Assembly: GCA_023484105.1 (NCBI GenBank)
Contig: JAMDBD010000006.1
Span: 1 to 53,101, forward strand
Origin: Thermoplasmatota archaeon
Lineage (GTDB): Archaea > Thermoplasmatota > Thermoplasmata > Thermoplasmatales > Thermoplasmataceae
Direction: 5' to 3'
Length of the DNA: 53,101 bases
Shown here: positions 26,921 to 35,538 of the stretch, piece by piece
Layout of the letters: every line of letters starts with the position of its first letter
Numbering within the stretch: the first letter of the stretch is position 1
Position numbers and translations under genes: made by a program
Notes under the pieces: generated by a model
Seen by the model: the letters and a program-made list of their open reading frames with translations, nothing else
What the model was told of the DNA's origin: nothing
Databases searched by the model: none

Positions 26921-27664
26921 CTATATGTCGCCCTTAACGGCTTTGATTATGGGCTTCAGCGCCTTCGAGACATCCCCTGATCTCTCCGCTACAGTCCCAG
27001 TTACAACAATATCAGCTCCGGCCGCAACAACCTCTCTGGCAGCACCCTCTGATCTTATTCCACCACCCACTATAAGAGGGATACGCAGTTCTCTCTTCAC
27101 AGCTGTTATCATTCGATCCGGAACGTGTTCGGGAGCTCCACTGCCTGCCTCCAGATATACCATATTCATTCCGAAGAACTGAGCCACAAGAGCGTAGGAA
27201 ACCGCAGATTGAGGATCATCCCTTTTAATAAGATCAGCGAGACCTGTTTTTCCAACAGTCATTCCCGGCTCCACAATTATGTATCCTACAGGTATGGGTT
27301 CTATGCCGAAACGCTTAACATAAGGTGCAGCCCTTGCCTGATGTCCCACCACAAACTCAATGCTTCTCGAGTTGAGCAGAGACATGAAATAGAGCGCATC
27401 TGCCTTTTCAGAAACCATGGAATCGGACCCTGGAAATATGATTACCCTTCTGTCCGTTACCGACTTTATTGAATCAATGCATTCATCCATCAGTTTTTTT
27501 GTAATACCTGTGGAGCCTCCAACCATTATGAAATCGGTTCCAGCTTCATCTGCAGCCCTGGCAATTTCTGCTGTTTTACTGAGACTCTGAGAGGCCGGAT
27601 CTATCAGCGTCATGTGTATTTTTTCACGGGAAAGCCTGTCAAGTATTTCTGACATCACAGTCAT
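26921..27664 (-). CDS. Geranylgeranylglyceryl phosphate synthase
   Basis: Makes the first ether bond of archaeal lipids by joining geranylgeranyl-PP to sn-glycerol-1-phosphate. TIM-barrel with the family blocks LIDPASQS, FIMVGGSTGIT, IFPGS, GYIIVEPGMTVGKTG, VYLEAGSGAP, and the phosphate-binding VGGGIRS and VTGTVAE. Length 247. Its start overlaps the end of the UbiA gene by four bases (ATGA-type), so the two successive lipid enzymes are translationally coupled. Confidence 0.95.
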   Translation of the reverse strand: MTVMSEILDRLSREKIHMTLIDPASQSLSKTAEIARAADEAGTDFIMVGGSTGITKKLMDECIDSIKSVTDRRVIIFPGSDSMVSEKADALYFMSLLNSRSIEFVVGHQARAAPYVKRFGIEPIPVGYIIVEPGMTVGKTGLADLIKRDDPQSAVSYALVAQFFGMNMVYLEAGSGAPEHVPDRMITAVKRELRIPLIVGGGIRSEGAAREVVAAGADIVVTGTVAERSGDVSKALKPIIKAVKGDI

Positions 27665-28479
27665 AGCACTTCACCCATGGCAAATGCAAGTAGACCAACT
27701 ATCATTGCCGTTTTTGAGATCTGCTGGCTCACTCCAGGAGAATGTTTCGCCCCCAGTGCAGAATATATGAATAGAGCATCGGATACTATAACGAAGACAA
27801 GGTAATAATAGGAAAATATTGAAAAATAATAGGGCAGATAGGAGATACTGACTGCAACAATTATCATTGCAAGTGAAAGGTAGAATGCTGCATCTATGCC
27901 ATGGGTCTTCGGGAATGTTTTCCGATCAACGTCCCCATGAATGTCCTGTATGTCCTTTATGATCTCTCGGGAAAGATTCGCCAGGGTGGCCATCACAAAG
28001 AGTATGATCATTTTTAAGACAGCATTCACCGCAAGACCACCGAATATGAATATCAGGCCTACAAGTATGCTTATTATTGTATTGCCGGCTAAACCCATTC
28101 CCTTTGCCCGGAATTCATAGAGTACGAGCAATCCTTCAGCAATGATCACAACCATGAAAGAATAAAATGAGAGCACAAGGCCAGAGATGGCAACCGCAAG
28201 CGAGAACAGTAGGAAGAAATAGTAGGAAGCAGCTTTCAAGCCGATCCTGCCGGAGGCGATAGGTCTCTCAGGATGGTTAACTTTATCAGTCTGGAAATCA
28301 ACAATATCGTTCAGGATGTTTCCTCCACCTATTACGAGCATAACAACAATTCCTGCAGCAATAACAGCAAGAAGATGATGTCTGAAGAAAAGATCATATC
28401 CAATAAACGCGGAAATGATTGTTGCGACAAAACCCATAACAGCGTTAACAGGGCGCAATATGGACAGATAAGGATTCAT
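27661..28479 (-). CDS. Digeranylgeranylglyceryl phosphate synthase (UbiA family)
   Basis: Membrane prenyltransferase adding the second geranylgeranyl chain in archaeol synthesis. The first Asp-rich motif is GGNILNDIVDFQTDKVNHPERPIASGRI and the second, in REIIKDIQDIHGDVDRKTFPKTHG, is DxxDxxxD-like. About eight to nine membrane helices in 272 residues. It pairs with GGGP synthase directly downstream. A TAATATTT-type box near 28505-28514 lies about 30 bases before the ATG at 28479. Confidence 0.93.
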   Translation of the reverse strand: MNPYLSILRPVNAVMGFVATIISAFIGYDLFFRHHLLAVIAAGIVVMLVIGGGNILNDIVDFQTDKVNHPERPIASGRIGLKAASYYFFLLFSLAVAISGLVLSFYSFMVVIIAEGLLVLYEFRAKGMGLAGNTIISILVGLIFIFGGLAVNAVLKMIILFVMATLANLSREIIKDIQDIHGDVDRKTFPKTHGIDAAFYLSLAMIIVAVSISYLPYYFSIFSYYYLVFVIVSDALFIYSALGAKHSPGVSQQISKTAMIVGLLAFAMGEVL

Positions 28480-28644
28480 CTGATCAGGGCAATGTCGGTC
28501 TTAATATTTATTTTTGCAGATCAAAGACTGCTATCTGCATGGCTGGATGTGCCAGAAATACGGGGACTCCAAATTAAAGCTTAATGTGTATATCTATGAA
28601 ATTCACAAACAGTGGAATCAGAATGCTTAACCGTCGCTAATCAA

Positions 28645-28655
28645 TCTATATACTG
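28645..28655 (+). promoter_or_regulatory. folC: TATA box that decides the folC start
   Basis: TCTATATACTG is centred about 29 bases before ATG 28678 and lies inside the longer reading frame that opens at GTG 28612, so the inner ATG is the better start. Confidence 0.5.
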
Positions 28656-28677
28656 GCTAGCGATCAAGTCCCCTGAA

Positions 28678-29958
28678 ATGACACTTCAGGATCTAGAGTT
28701 TCTGTATGATCTCAAGAGGGAGGGGATAAAACTTGGTCTTGAAGTAATGAGGGAATTTTCCAGTAAACTTGGGGACAGGCATAGAGAGTTTGGATCATTT
28801 CATGTGGCGGGAACCAATGGTAAAGGATCAGTCTCCTGCTTTATCTACAACATTCTCTCACAGAAGTACAATTCTGGGCTATACACTTCACCGCACCTTG
28901 TGGATTTTAATGAACGTATACTATCAGGACGGTCTTTCATACCTGACAGTTACATTGAAAATTTCATTTCAAGCAACAGGAATATGATAGAAACTTTGCG
29001 CGAAAAGAGCAGAAATCCTACTTTTTTTGAGACAACCACGCTTATGGCCTTTTCATATTTCGCCGACACAGGTGCGAAATATGCTGCAATAGAGGTGGGC
29101 CTTGGAGGCAGGCTTGATTCCACAAACATCATAACGCCGATAGTATCTGTCATAACCAGCATAGGTTACGAACATGCTGACAAGTTGGGCACAAGTCTTA
29201 CAGATATAGCCACTGAGAAGGCTGGCATAATCAAACCGGGTGTTCCGGTAGTCGTATCCGAGGGAAATGCTGAGTCAGTTAGTGCGATCAAAAAAATTGC
29301 CATTAGAAATGGATCCAGAATGATCCAGACTGACAAAAGCTATAAGGTTAGCAATGCCAAGATATCGCTGGATGGGACATCCTTTGATCTTGAAAGCCCC
29401 TTAGACAGATATCATATATCAACAGATCTGGTTGGAGACTTTCAAATAAGGAATGCTGTATCTGCAGTTGCCGCTATGGAATCCGCCGGGCTGGATAAAA
29501 TAACCAGCCTGGACATTGAGAATGGCATATTCAACTCGAGATGGCCTGCGAGAATGGAAATTCTCAGGAAGGAACCAACAGTGATGGTGGACTGTGCACA
29601 CAATCCTCCTGCGATGACAACCCTTGTTGGCAATTACAGGAAACTGACAAAAGAAAAACCGTTACTTGTTGTTGGAATAATGAAGGACAAGGATATTTAC
29701 GGGATACTGTCCAGGCTTTCAGAACTATCGGACAGCATAATATTCACCACTCCAGACGAACCGGAGAGGGCGGCTGATCCCTCATATCTGAAGCGAATCT
29801 CTGATGGGATGTTTACAGAAACACGTGTGATAGCCGATCCTGTAGAGGCATACAGTAAGTCTCTGGATCAGTCGCGTCCTGTTCTGGTGACGGGTTCCAT
29901 GTATCTTGTGGGAATTATAAAAAAAATGGAGAAGTCAGACATGCGCCCTTTTAAATAG
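28678..29958 (+). CDS. folC: Folylpolyglutamate synthase / dihydrofolate synthase (Mur ligase family)
   Basis: ATP-dependent ligase that adds glutamate to a pterin cofactor precursor. The P-loop is VAGTNGKGSVS, followed by YTSPHLVDFNERI, the FFETTTLMAFSYFA and AIEVGLGGRLDSTN blocks, SIGYEHADKLG, and the Mur C-terminal DCAHNPPAM. The start at ATG 28678 gives MTLQDLEFLYDLKREGIKLGLE, as in homologues; 22 further codons upstream are open but cover the promoter. Length about 426. The cofactor (folate or a modified archaeal pterin) cannot be told. It is divergent from the archaeol genes. Confidence 0.93.
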   Translation: MTLQDLEFLYDLKREGIKLGLEVMREFSSKLGDRHREFGSFHVAGTNGKGSVSCFIYNILSQKYNSGLYTSPHLVDFNERILSGRSFIPDSYIENFISSNRNMIETLREKSRNPTFFETTTLMAFSYFADTGAKYAAIEVGLGGRLDSTNIITPIVSVITSIGYEHADKLGTSLTDIATEKAGIIKPGVPVVVSEGNAESVSAIKKIAIRNGSRMIQTDKSYKVSNAKISLDGTSFDLESPLDRYHISTDLVGDFQIRNAVSAVAAMESAGLDKITSLDIENGIFNSRWPARMEILRKEPTVMVDCAHNPPAMTTLVGNYRKLTKEKPLLVVGIMKDKDIYGILSRLSELSDSIIFTTPDEPERAADPSYLKRISDGMFTETRVIADPVEAYSKSLDQSRPVLVTGSMYLVGIIKKMEKSDMRPFK

Positions 29959-29999
29959 CGTGTATTTAGAAGGCATGGATCAGCAATCTGATCTCAAAT

Positions 30000-30014
30000 A
30001 AGTTTTTAAACAAA
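30000..30014 (+). promoter_or_regulatory. TATA-like box of orc1/cdc6
   Basis: AAGTTTTTAAACAAA is centred about 25 bases before the ATG at 30033. No origin-recognition repeats could be picked out in the 74-base gap. Confidence 0.45.
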
Positions 30015-30032
30015 TGCAACTCTTCCCCTGTT

Positions 30033-31361
30033 ATGCCCAATCCTTTTTTGCAGGACCTAGATGGTCGACAGAATCCTATTCTTGAAGGGGATCTTTCTCT
30101 GCTCGGAAGAAATTATGTTCCAGACAGCTTTCCCCATAGGGAGGGGCAGATAGATCACCTTGTATCTCTTCTCAAGAGCGTAACCAGAAACATAAATCCG
30201 TCAAATATACTGATATATGGAAGAACTGGCTCAGGGAAGACTTCATGCGTCATTCACGTCACCTCAATGCTTGCGGAGGCCATGCCAGGAAGAGTCATCA
30301 TCAAGCATATAAACTGCCAGGTGTACGACTCCATATATTCCATTTTAGTGAGCCTTGTCAACTCGCTCTCCGATAACGAATCCCAGAACATCCCAGTTTC
30401 CGGATGGACAATCGACAGGATATATTCAGAACTTATCGGAAGACTTTCAGCAAAGCAGTCTTTCCTGCTTATAGTGCTCGATGAAATAGATAAACTGATC
30501 CAGAAGGGGGGAAGTGACTCGGTATATGTGCTCCTGAAGATAGCTGATGATCTGAAGGAAAAGGGCTCTTCGATCATAGGAATTACAAATTACATTGGAT
30601 TTCTTGACTCCCTTGATTCAAGGGTTCAGAGCCGGCTGAGTCAGGAAACGGTGATGTTTCCCCCATATAATGCAAATGAGCTCAAAGACATACTGGAGTT
30701 CAGGATCAAAGGGATACTGAAGCCAGATGCAATCAATGAAGGGACTATTGCTCTCTGTGCTGCAATAGGTGCCCAGGAACATGGGGATGCAAGAAAGGCC
30801 CTTGATCTGCTGAAGCTTGCAGTCGAGATTGCAATCAGAAATGGCAGGAGCAAAGTGGGCGAAGAGGAGATAATCCAGGCCAAGGAAACACTGGAGGTAA
30901 ACGTGCTGAAGGAGACCATCAGGGGCCTTCCCCTGCATTCCAAGTTTGTTTTACTTTCAGCCATACTGTCAGAGGAATTGACAAAGCGTCCATCATTCAC
31001 TGGAGAAATTTATTCAAACTACTGTCGCATTGCATCGGAGGTTGGATATTCGCCCCTGACTCCCAGAAGGGTTGGAGATATCATATCGGATCTGGATGAA
31101 TATGGCCTCATAACCACAAAGATCGCCAGCATGGGAAGGCATGGACGAACCAGATATATTGAGGCGAATGAAAAGAGGGAGGAGATGAAGAACTACATCC
31201 TGGAGGAAGAGATATTCTCAGGCTTCAGGGGTAAAAACATCGGAAAGCAGACCAGGTTTGAGGAAGATTGGCTTGGCGGGGAAAAGGACCGCTTGCAGAA
31301 TGTTATGGAAACTACCATGGATCCTGATTCAATTCAAGAAAGGGAAGATAAGAGGGAATAA
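30033..31361 (+). CDS. Orc1/Cdc6 replication initiator
   Basis: Archaeal origin-binding AAA+ ATPase that loads MCM. Walker A YGRTGSGKTS (62-71), Walker B VLDEIDKL (about 148-155), sensor 1 GITNY, and sensor 2 in HGDARKALDLLKLA. A winged-helix domain follows (about 310-390) with GEIYSNYCRIASEVGYSPLTPRRVGD for DNA binding. Beyond it is an unusual acidic/charged tail of some 50 residues (from about 392), rich in Glu and Lys, with no recognisable fold. In many archaea orc1/cdc6 genes lie next to an origin; I cannot see repeats here that would prove one. Confidence 0.95.
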   Translation: MPNPFLQDLDGRQNPILEGDLSLLGRNYVPDSFPHREGQIDHLVSLLKSVTRNINPSNILIYGRTGSGKTSCVIHVTSMLAEAMPGRVIIKHINCQVYDSIYSILVSLVNSLSDNESQNIPVSGWTIDRIYSELIGRLSAKQSFLLIVLDEIDKLIQKGGSDSVYVLLKIADDLKEKGSSIIGITNYIGFLDSLDSRVQSRLSQETVMFPPYNANELKDILEFRIKGILKPDAINEGTIALCAAIGAQEHGDARKALDLLKLAVEIAIRNGRSKVGEEEIIQAKETLEVNVLKETIRGLPLHSKFVLLSAILSEELTKRPSFTGEIYSNYCRIASEVGYSPLTPRRVGDIISDLDEYGLITTKIASMGRHGRTRYIEANEKREEMKNYILEEEIFSGFRGKNIGKQTRFEEDWLGGEKDRLQNVMETTMDPDSIQEREDKRE

Positions 31362-31447
31362 CTGGATTAACCGGATTGTCTGACCCTGATTCAGATCGGG
31401 CTGCAGAGATACAAAATATAATTTACGGGATTAATGGAGAGCCGATA

Positions 31448-32074
31448 TTACCTGAATCCCGATATTATGCACATGTCATCATGGGTTTTCAGCAGATTAA
31501 GCCCATGGTTTTCAGCAAAATCTTTCGGGGCGTCAGTCCAGTCATAATTGTCTATAACGATGAAAGATCCAGTTCTCATGTGAGGTAGTACGGTGTTCAG
31601 CTCAAACATCACATTCTCGTAAGTGTGCTCTGAATCATGAAAGAACAGATCTAAGCCATTCAGCTCTCCGCATAAAGCCGGAAGAAGATTTCTGCTGGAT
31701 CCGATGTTAAGGCTCCATAGACTTCTGAGAGTATCCGGCACAACGAAACCCACCGGTCTTTCATCGGCCTCTCCGTACTTTTTCCCCAGATCAATGCTGT
31801 AGAGTCTGCCGGAATTCATTCGCATCGCACTTAATATGGAAAAGCTGGAAGTTCCTGGGCCGACACCTGTTTCAACAACCTTCCTGGCACCGGAAAGCCT
31901 TGCTATGCAGTAAAGGTCAAACAGTTCATTTTCAGAAACCTGCCAATAATCTCTATTTCCAACAGCAGCCCTGACATGCTGAAGTATCGGCTGAAACTCA
32001 TCCCATATCATTACGCGGTCGTATCTCAGGGAAAGATATGAGGAAAATTTAAGCCAGTCTTCTGCCGCTTTCAT
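31448..32074 (-). CDS. Class I SAM-dependent methyltransferase (Methyltransf_24-like)
   Basis: A 208-residue methyltransferase. SAM-binding motif I is VVETGVGPGTSSFSIL, motif II YSIDLG, and LDLFFHDSEHTYENVMFELNTVLPHMRTGSFIVIDN matches the class I O-methyltransferase/Methyltransf_24 layout with its conserved DxEHxY. The substrate is unknown; sugar or glycan targets are common for this group. Its first 26 bases overlap the end of the upstream UPF0173 gene, so the two are coupled. Confidence 0.85.
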   Translation of the reverse strand: MKAAEDWLKFSSYLSLRYDRVMIWDEFQPILQHVRAAVGNRDYWQVSENELFDLYCIARLSGARKVVETGVGPGTSSFSILSAMRMNSGRLYSIDLGKKYGEADERPVGFVVPDTLRSLWSLNIGSSRNLLPALCGELNGLDLFFHDSEHTYENVMFELNTVLPHMRTGSFIVIDNYDWTDAPKDFAENHGLNLLKTHDDMCIISGFR

Positions 32075-32756
32075 CGAATCTTATCTCCTTCCCTACCTGA
32101 GCAACTATAACCTCAGAATAACCGTTCTTTTCAACTTCAGCTTTAAAAAGATCCGGATCACTTTTGATCAGATCAAAGGTGTTGTAATGCATCGGTATGG
32201 TGTATTTTGATCTTAGCATGGAAGTTGCATATACCGCTTCCCTTACATGCATGGTGAAGTATCCTCCAATCGGAAGCATGGACAGATCTGGGTTATAAAG
32301 ATCCCTGATGAGTTCCATATCCTTAAAAACGCCGGTGTCTCCAGCGTGATATATTTTGAATTTTTCACCTATAATTACCCCCATAGGATTGCCTGCGTAA
32401 TTACCGTCCAGGCTGGATGTGTGAGTCGCAAGAACTGAAGAGATATGAACACCATCAACTGTCACTGAGCCGCTGTAGTTGATTGTATGGACTTTCAGAC
32501 CTTCGTTCTTTTCCTGCAATGCCCAACCAAGTTCAACCATGGTGACAAGGGTGGCATCGTTCTTCAGGCAAAGTTCCACAGCATCCCCAAGGTGATCCGA
32601 ATGCCCATGTGTTACAATCACGACGTCTGGTCTGATATCCTCTTTTTTTATGTCAGATTTCGGGTTTCCCGTGATAAATGGATCCACAAGCACCTTCTTT
32701 CCCATGTCTATTTCAAAGCATGCATGCCCATGCCATTTCACTGATATGTTACTCAT
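32049..32756 (-). CDS. UPF0173 metal-dependent hydrolase (beta-lactamase fold)
   Basis: Metallo-beta-lactamase fold protein. WHGHACFEI at the N-terminus and the metal motif VVIVTHGHSDHLGD are typical, followed by HAGDTG, SMLPIGGYFTM and PMHYNTF carrying the remaining His/Asp ligands. Length 235 fits UPF0173, whose substrate is not established. An AATAATTTACC box lies about 29 bases before the ATG. It is divergent from the microprotein gene at 32884. Confidence 0.93.
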   Translation of the reverse strand: MSNISVKWHGHACFEIDMGKKVLVDPFITGNPKSDIKKEDIRPDVVIVTHGHSDHLGDAVELCLKNDATLVTMVELGWALQEKNEGLKVHTINYSGSVTVDGVHISSVLATHTSSLDGNYAGNPMGVIIGEKFKIYHAGDTGVFKDMELIRDLYNPDLSMLPIGGYFTMHVREAVYATSMLRSKYTIPMHYNTFDLIKSDPDLFKAEVEKNGYSEVIVAQVGKEIRFDESGRRLA

Positions 32757-32846
32757 GAAAGATTATTACGCGATTGGTAAATTATTTTTGCTAATTTCCA
32801 GCGACATGATCGTTTAGTCAATTCAACAGGCATTTCTGAACGAATG

Positions 32847-32857
32847 TATTATATAGA
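32847..32857 (+). promoter_or_regulatory. TATA box of the acidic microprotein
   Basis: TATTATATAGA lies 27-37 bases before the ATG at 32884, which would leave a 5-10 base leader carrying GCGGGAT just before the ATG. Confidence 0.45.
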
Positions 32858-32883
32858 AGTCATCGTTAATATTGCGGGATAAT

Positions 32884-32952
32884 ATGGTAAATGCAAGGAG
32901 AAGAGACTTCGATGATGATGAGGATATCGACGACGATGACGACGACTTCTGA
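32884..32952 (+). CDS. Acidic 22-residue microprotein
   Basis: ATG at 32884 opens a 22-codon frame ending in TGA. It begins MVNARRRDF and then runs into an almost pure Asp tail (DDDEDI followed by six Asp and a final Phe). So it has a basic head and a strongly acidic tail. The Asp codons mix GAT and GAC rather than repeating one triplet. A good TATA box lies upstream, and an inverted repeat with a T-run lies downstream, so it sits as an isolated transcription unit between divergent UPF0173 and convergent DUF2079 genes. I know no family for it. It could be a real small protein, such as a nucleic-acid mimic or chaperone-like tail, or chance. Confidence 0.5.
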   Translation: MVNARRRDFDDDEDIDDDDDDF

Positions 32953-32953
32953 A

Positions 32954-33018
32954 GAAAGACCTTAATCTCGATATCCTTTATTTTGATGGGCACTACTGAT
33001 GAGTGAAAGTCTTTTTTA
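32954..33018 (+). terminator. Inverted repeat and T-run after the microprotein
   Basis: GAAAGAC (32954-32960) is matched by GTCTTTT (33009-33015) within GTCTTTTTTATC. The long loop makes the stem weak, but the six-T run is a plausible archaeal terminator. Confidence 0.3.
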
Positions 33019-33068
33019 TCATTGAATAATTTATTGTAAAACCAGAATATTGGGAAATATGCATCTCT

Positions 33069-34811
33069 TTACTCATATATTGTGGGAGCGGAGTATCCTA
33101 ACTCATAGAGGTATATGTTTCCGGGGTACCCAGTTCCATTGATCAGAAGCACAAGCCCGTAATGATTAAGGGACGGGATTACCCATGAAGGCATATAGAC
33201 AGACTGATAAGAATCATAGAGAATGAATCTTGGAAGTACGCTTCCATTGAACGGGAAGTATCTCGCATTAGACTCCGTCATGTAGGTATTGTAGAATTCA
33301 TAAGCTTTGTCGTGGTTGGCAACTATAGGAAAGAGGTTATCAGATGCCACGATCGTTGATCCTGGCGTAATAAAGGACTGGATCAGAGGAATGTAGGCCG
33401 ACTGTGGATTCACACTATAGGATATCTCATATCCAGGCAAGTTGTATCTGTTGTCATTTACAGTATTGAATGGTGAAAGAATCAGGCTCATGGAAAGTGT
33501 TGCCACGAAGAGAGTTACAATGGCTTTTTTCGCATTGAATTTCCTGATAAGTGAACGCACCATTCTGATTTTTCTGATGCCAAAAACAAAGAGAGCATAG
33601 CTCGCCTCGGCCGCCAGAATTAGGACCAGATTCACTTTATCGATAGGATTCATTCCGAAACCATCAGCCACAAGTGCAACGATAACACCTCCTGAAATCA
33701 GTAGCAGGATCCTCAGGTAGCGTTTTATCTTCAATGCATCCATGCCACGCATAAGGGACAATGATACCACAACCGCCGGAATCAGAACGCTAAGCGTGAC
33801 AAATGAATACTGATTCCCGAGAGTGCCCATGGCGGGATCGACAACAATGGTTTCATACATCCATGGCAACATCAGAAGAATATTTTTTGTTTTTAACAGC
33901 GGAAGAAAAAGAAGCAGGAGAAATGATAGCATCCAGTAAGAGAGAGATTTCAGAGAAGCCAGGGGAGAGAGAGCTGAAGGTATAAATCTAGCAGATGAAT
34001 TTGCACCGATTTCCGCGGAGATCGATGTGTTGTTCAGCAGTACCGGAATAAAATGCTCCTGAACCAACGACAAAACAATGTACATTGACAACGAAAAAAT
34101 GGCGGCAATCATGAAGAAATCTCCATCATGGGAAAAAAACCATTCTCTGGATGGAAACTCCTTGCGCCTTGTGTCAATGAAGTAATAAAGCAGAAAGCTC
34201 AGTGCTATGAATGGAAATATTTCCTGCGTTAGCGACCCTACAGCAATTGTTATTATTGAAACGAGTTTCCATCTGGAAAAGAGCGCATAGAATAGAACAA
34301 AGCTTTCAAGCGGTATAAAGGAGAGCCAGTGAAAGTCATAAAAGACAGCACCTAGTAAGGTGGCATTCACGGAATAGGACACTGCCACCATGAATGAAAT
34401 TCTGTAATCACCTGTCACCTTTCCGCACAGCATATAAAGAATTATTACAGAAAGGGAAATGGCAGAATCCTGAAGCAGAAACAGAAAGGATGGGCCTGGA
34501 AAAAGAAGGTAAGGATAGGCAAACAGGACTGCAATAAATGATGTGTGAACCTCAAGGTGAGAAACCATGCCGTATATTTCGAAGTCGCTTGAATCGAACA
34601 TTAACATTCCATGGGTTGTTGTCCAGAGACCCTGCATATTGATTCCAAGATCTGCGTCCGCTGTGTAGAAATTCAGATATCTGAGAAGTGATATGACAAA
34701 AATGAGTGCAAAGTAAAACGGAAGATAGACAGTCAGTATTTTCAGATATTTTTTCCTATCATCTTCACCTGATCGGTAATGCTGGCTCTGGTTCAATATT
34801 GAGTCTTCCAT
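33069..34811 (-). CDS. DUF2079 polytopic membrane protein
   Basis: A 580-residue integral membrane protein with about 11-13 hydrophobic helices and a large extracytoplasmic C-terminal part (about 440-580). The first outer loop has DLGINMQGLWTTTHG and the next SHLEVHTSFIAVLFAYPYLLFPGPSFLFLLQD, the DUF2079 signature, a group with the layout of GT-C glycosyltransferases. The C-terminal domain has SDNLFPIVANHDKAYEFYN and resembles that of the gene at 39926. The TGA of the upstream small gene overlaps its ATG. A sugar-transfer role at the membrane is inferred from the fold class. Confidence 0.87.
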   Translation of the reverse strand: MEDSILNQSQHYRSGEDDRKKYLKILTVYLPFYFALIFVISLLRYLNFYTADADLGINMQGLWTTTHGMLMFDSSDFEIYGMVSHLEVHTSFIAVLFAYPYLLFPGPSFLFLLQDSAISLSVIILYMLCGKVTGDYRISFMVAVSYSVNATLLGAVFYDFHWLSFIPLESFVLFYALFSRWKLVSIITIAVGSLTQEIFPFIALSFLLYYFIDTRRKEFPSREWFFSHDGDFFMIAAIFSLSMYIVLSLVQEHFIPVLLNNTSISAEIGANSSARFIPSALSPLASLKSLSYWMLSFLLLLFLPLLKTKNILLMLPWMYETIVVDPAMGTLGNQYSFVTLSVLIPAVVVSLSLMRGMDALKIKRYLRILLLISGGVIVALVADGFGMNPIDKVNLVLILAAEASYALFVFGIRKIRMVRSLIRKFNAKKAIVTLFVATLSMSLILSPFNTVNDNRYNLPGYEISYSVNPQSAYIPLIQSFITPGSTIVASDNLFPIVANHDKAYEFYNTYMTESNARYFPFNGSVLPRFILYDSYQSVYMPSWVIPSLNHYGLVLLINGTGYPGNIYLYELGYSAPTIYE

Positions 34812-35167
34812 CAGAAATACCTGAATGTTGATCTTTCAAGAACATCTATGAAATCATTCAAAAGTTCAGTATTCACAGAACCTCGAGATATGACGGCATC
34901 ATTTTGTATCTTTACCTCCTCCCATTCCCTTCCGTTCAGGCCAAGTACCCGAAGTTTTATTGCTACTACATCTTCTCCGGCAAGAGGAAGATCGCTGGAA
35001 ACGGTCCGGGAATTTCCAGTTATGACCTCCTTGTCTATGAATTCGATTGGAAAGCCATTGAAGTCAAATGCCCTCATATTTTTCTTTCCAAACAGGTTTG
35101 AAAGGTAAATTAGAGTTTCAGAAAAATCCTGGTCAATTCTTTTCATATTATTATTTTCATTAACCAT
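34811..35167 (-). CDS. Small hypothetical protein coupled to DUF2079
   Basis: A 118-residue soluble protein (or 111 from Met8, MKRIDQDFSE). Contents include TLIYLSNLFGKKNMRAFDFNG and a Glu/Asp-rich C-terminal helix NTELLNDFIDVLERSTF. I do not recognise a family. It overlaps the start of the DUF2079 gene (TGATG), so it is almost certainly in the same operon. No signal peptide or membrane helix is seen. Confidence 0.7.
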   Translation of the reverse strand: MVNENNNMKRIDQDFSETLIYLSNLFGKKNMRAFDFNGFPIEFIDKEVITGNSRTVSSDLPLAGEDVVAIKLRVLGLNGREWEEVKIQNDAVISRGSVNTELLNDFIDVLERSTFRYF

Positions 35168-35538
35168 GTTGACCGATACCTTCAGAGTTTATCGTCTTTT
35201 TGATGCTTAAACTTCCCGAATATAACCTAACATCTTCCATTACGTTTGCAAAGGTTCATGATCCCTTCTGCTCTCGCATCTGATAAGGTATTCAACAGCA
35301 ATGAATGATTTTCTATCTGATCTATTTTAATGATATGATTGCCCTGGCACATTTGCTTATTAAAACTGAAATAACGAACATTATCATACCGCAGTACGGA
35401 GTCAAAATCGACTGATGCCTGCAATAAAAAATCAAACAAAACCATCTGACTCAATGATAGTCCCTTTTTTAATTTCTTGAGAATCCGGTTATTATGGACA
35501 AAGCCTATAAGAATGAATAAAATTCCCCATAGATATAT
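35168..35538. other. 370-base region between the DUF2079 operon and citrate synthase
   Basis: Apart from the possible 72-codon minus gene at 35227-35445, it holds promoters for both flanks: minus-strand ACGATAAACTC near 35195 for the small DUF2079 partner, and AATGAATAAAATT (35511-35523) for citrate synthase. No RNA gene is apparent. Confidence 0.35.
35227..35445 (-). CDS. Possible small hypothetical protein
   Basis: A 72-codon frame from ATG 35445 (MVLFDFLLQASVDFDSVLRY...), ending in CKRNGRC. The frame is open upstream to within citrate synthase, but a minus-strand AAATTAAAAAAGG box about 27 bases before the inner ATG argues for this start. It has no recognisable family; the three Cys are not in a zinc-like spacing. 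It could be non-coding. Confidence 0.35.
   Translation of the reverse strand: MVLFDFLLQASVDFDSVLRYDNVRYFSFNKQMCQGNHIIKIDQIENHSLLLNTLSDARAEGIMNLCKRNGRC

Noticed and set aside
28273-28584. 103-codon plus-strand frame
   Set aside because: Antisense to the UbiA start region; composition is a shadow of the Asp-rich motifs.
31480-31520. Direct repeat of about 13 bases (ATGGGTTTTCAGCA-like, twice)
   Set aside because: It lies inside the methyltransferase coding region and encodes normal sequence; only two copies, so not a CRISPR or regulatory array.
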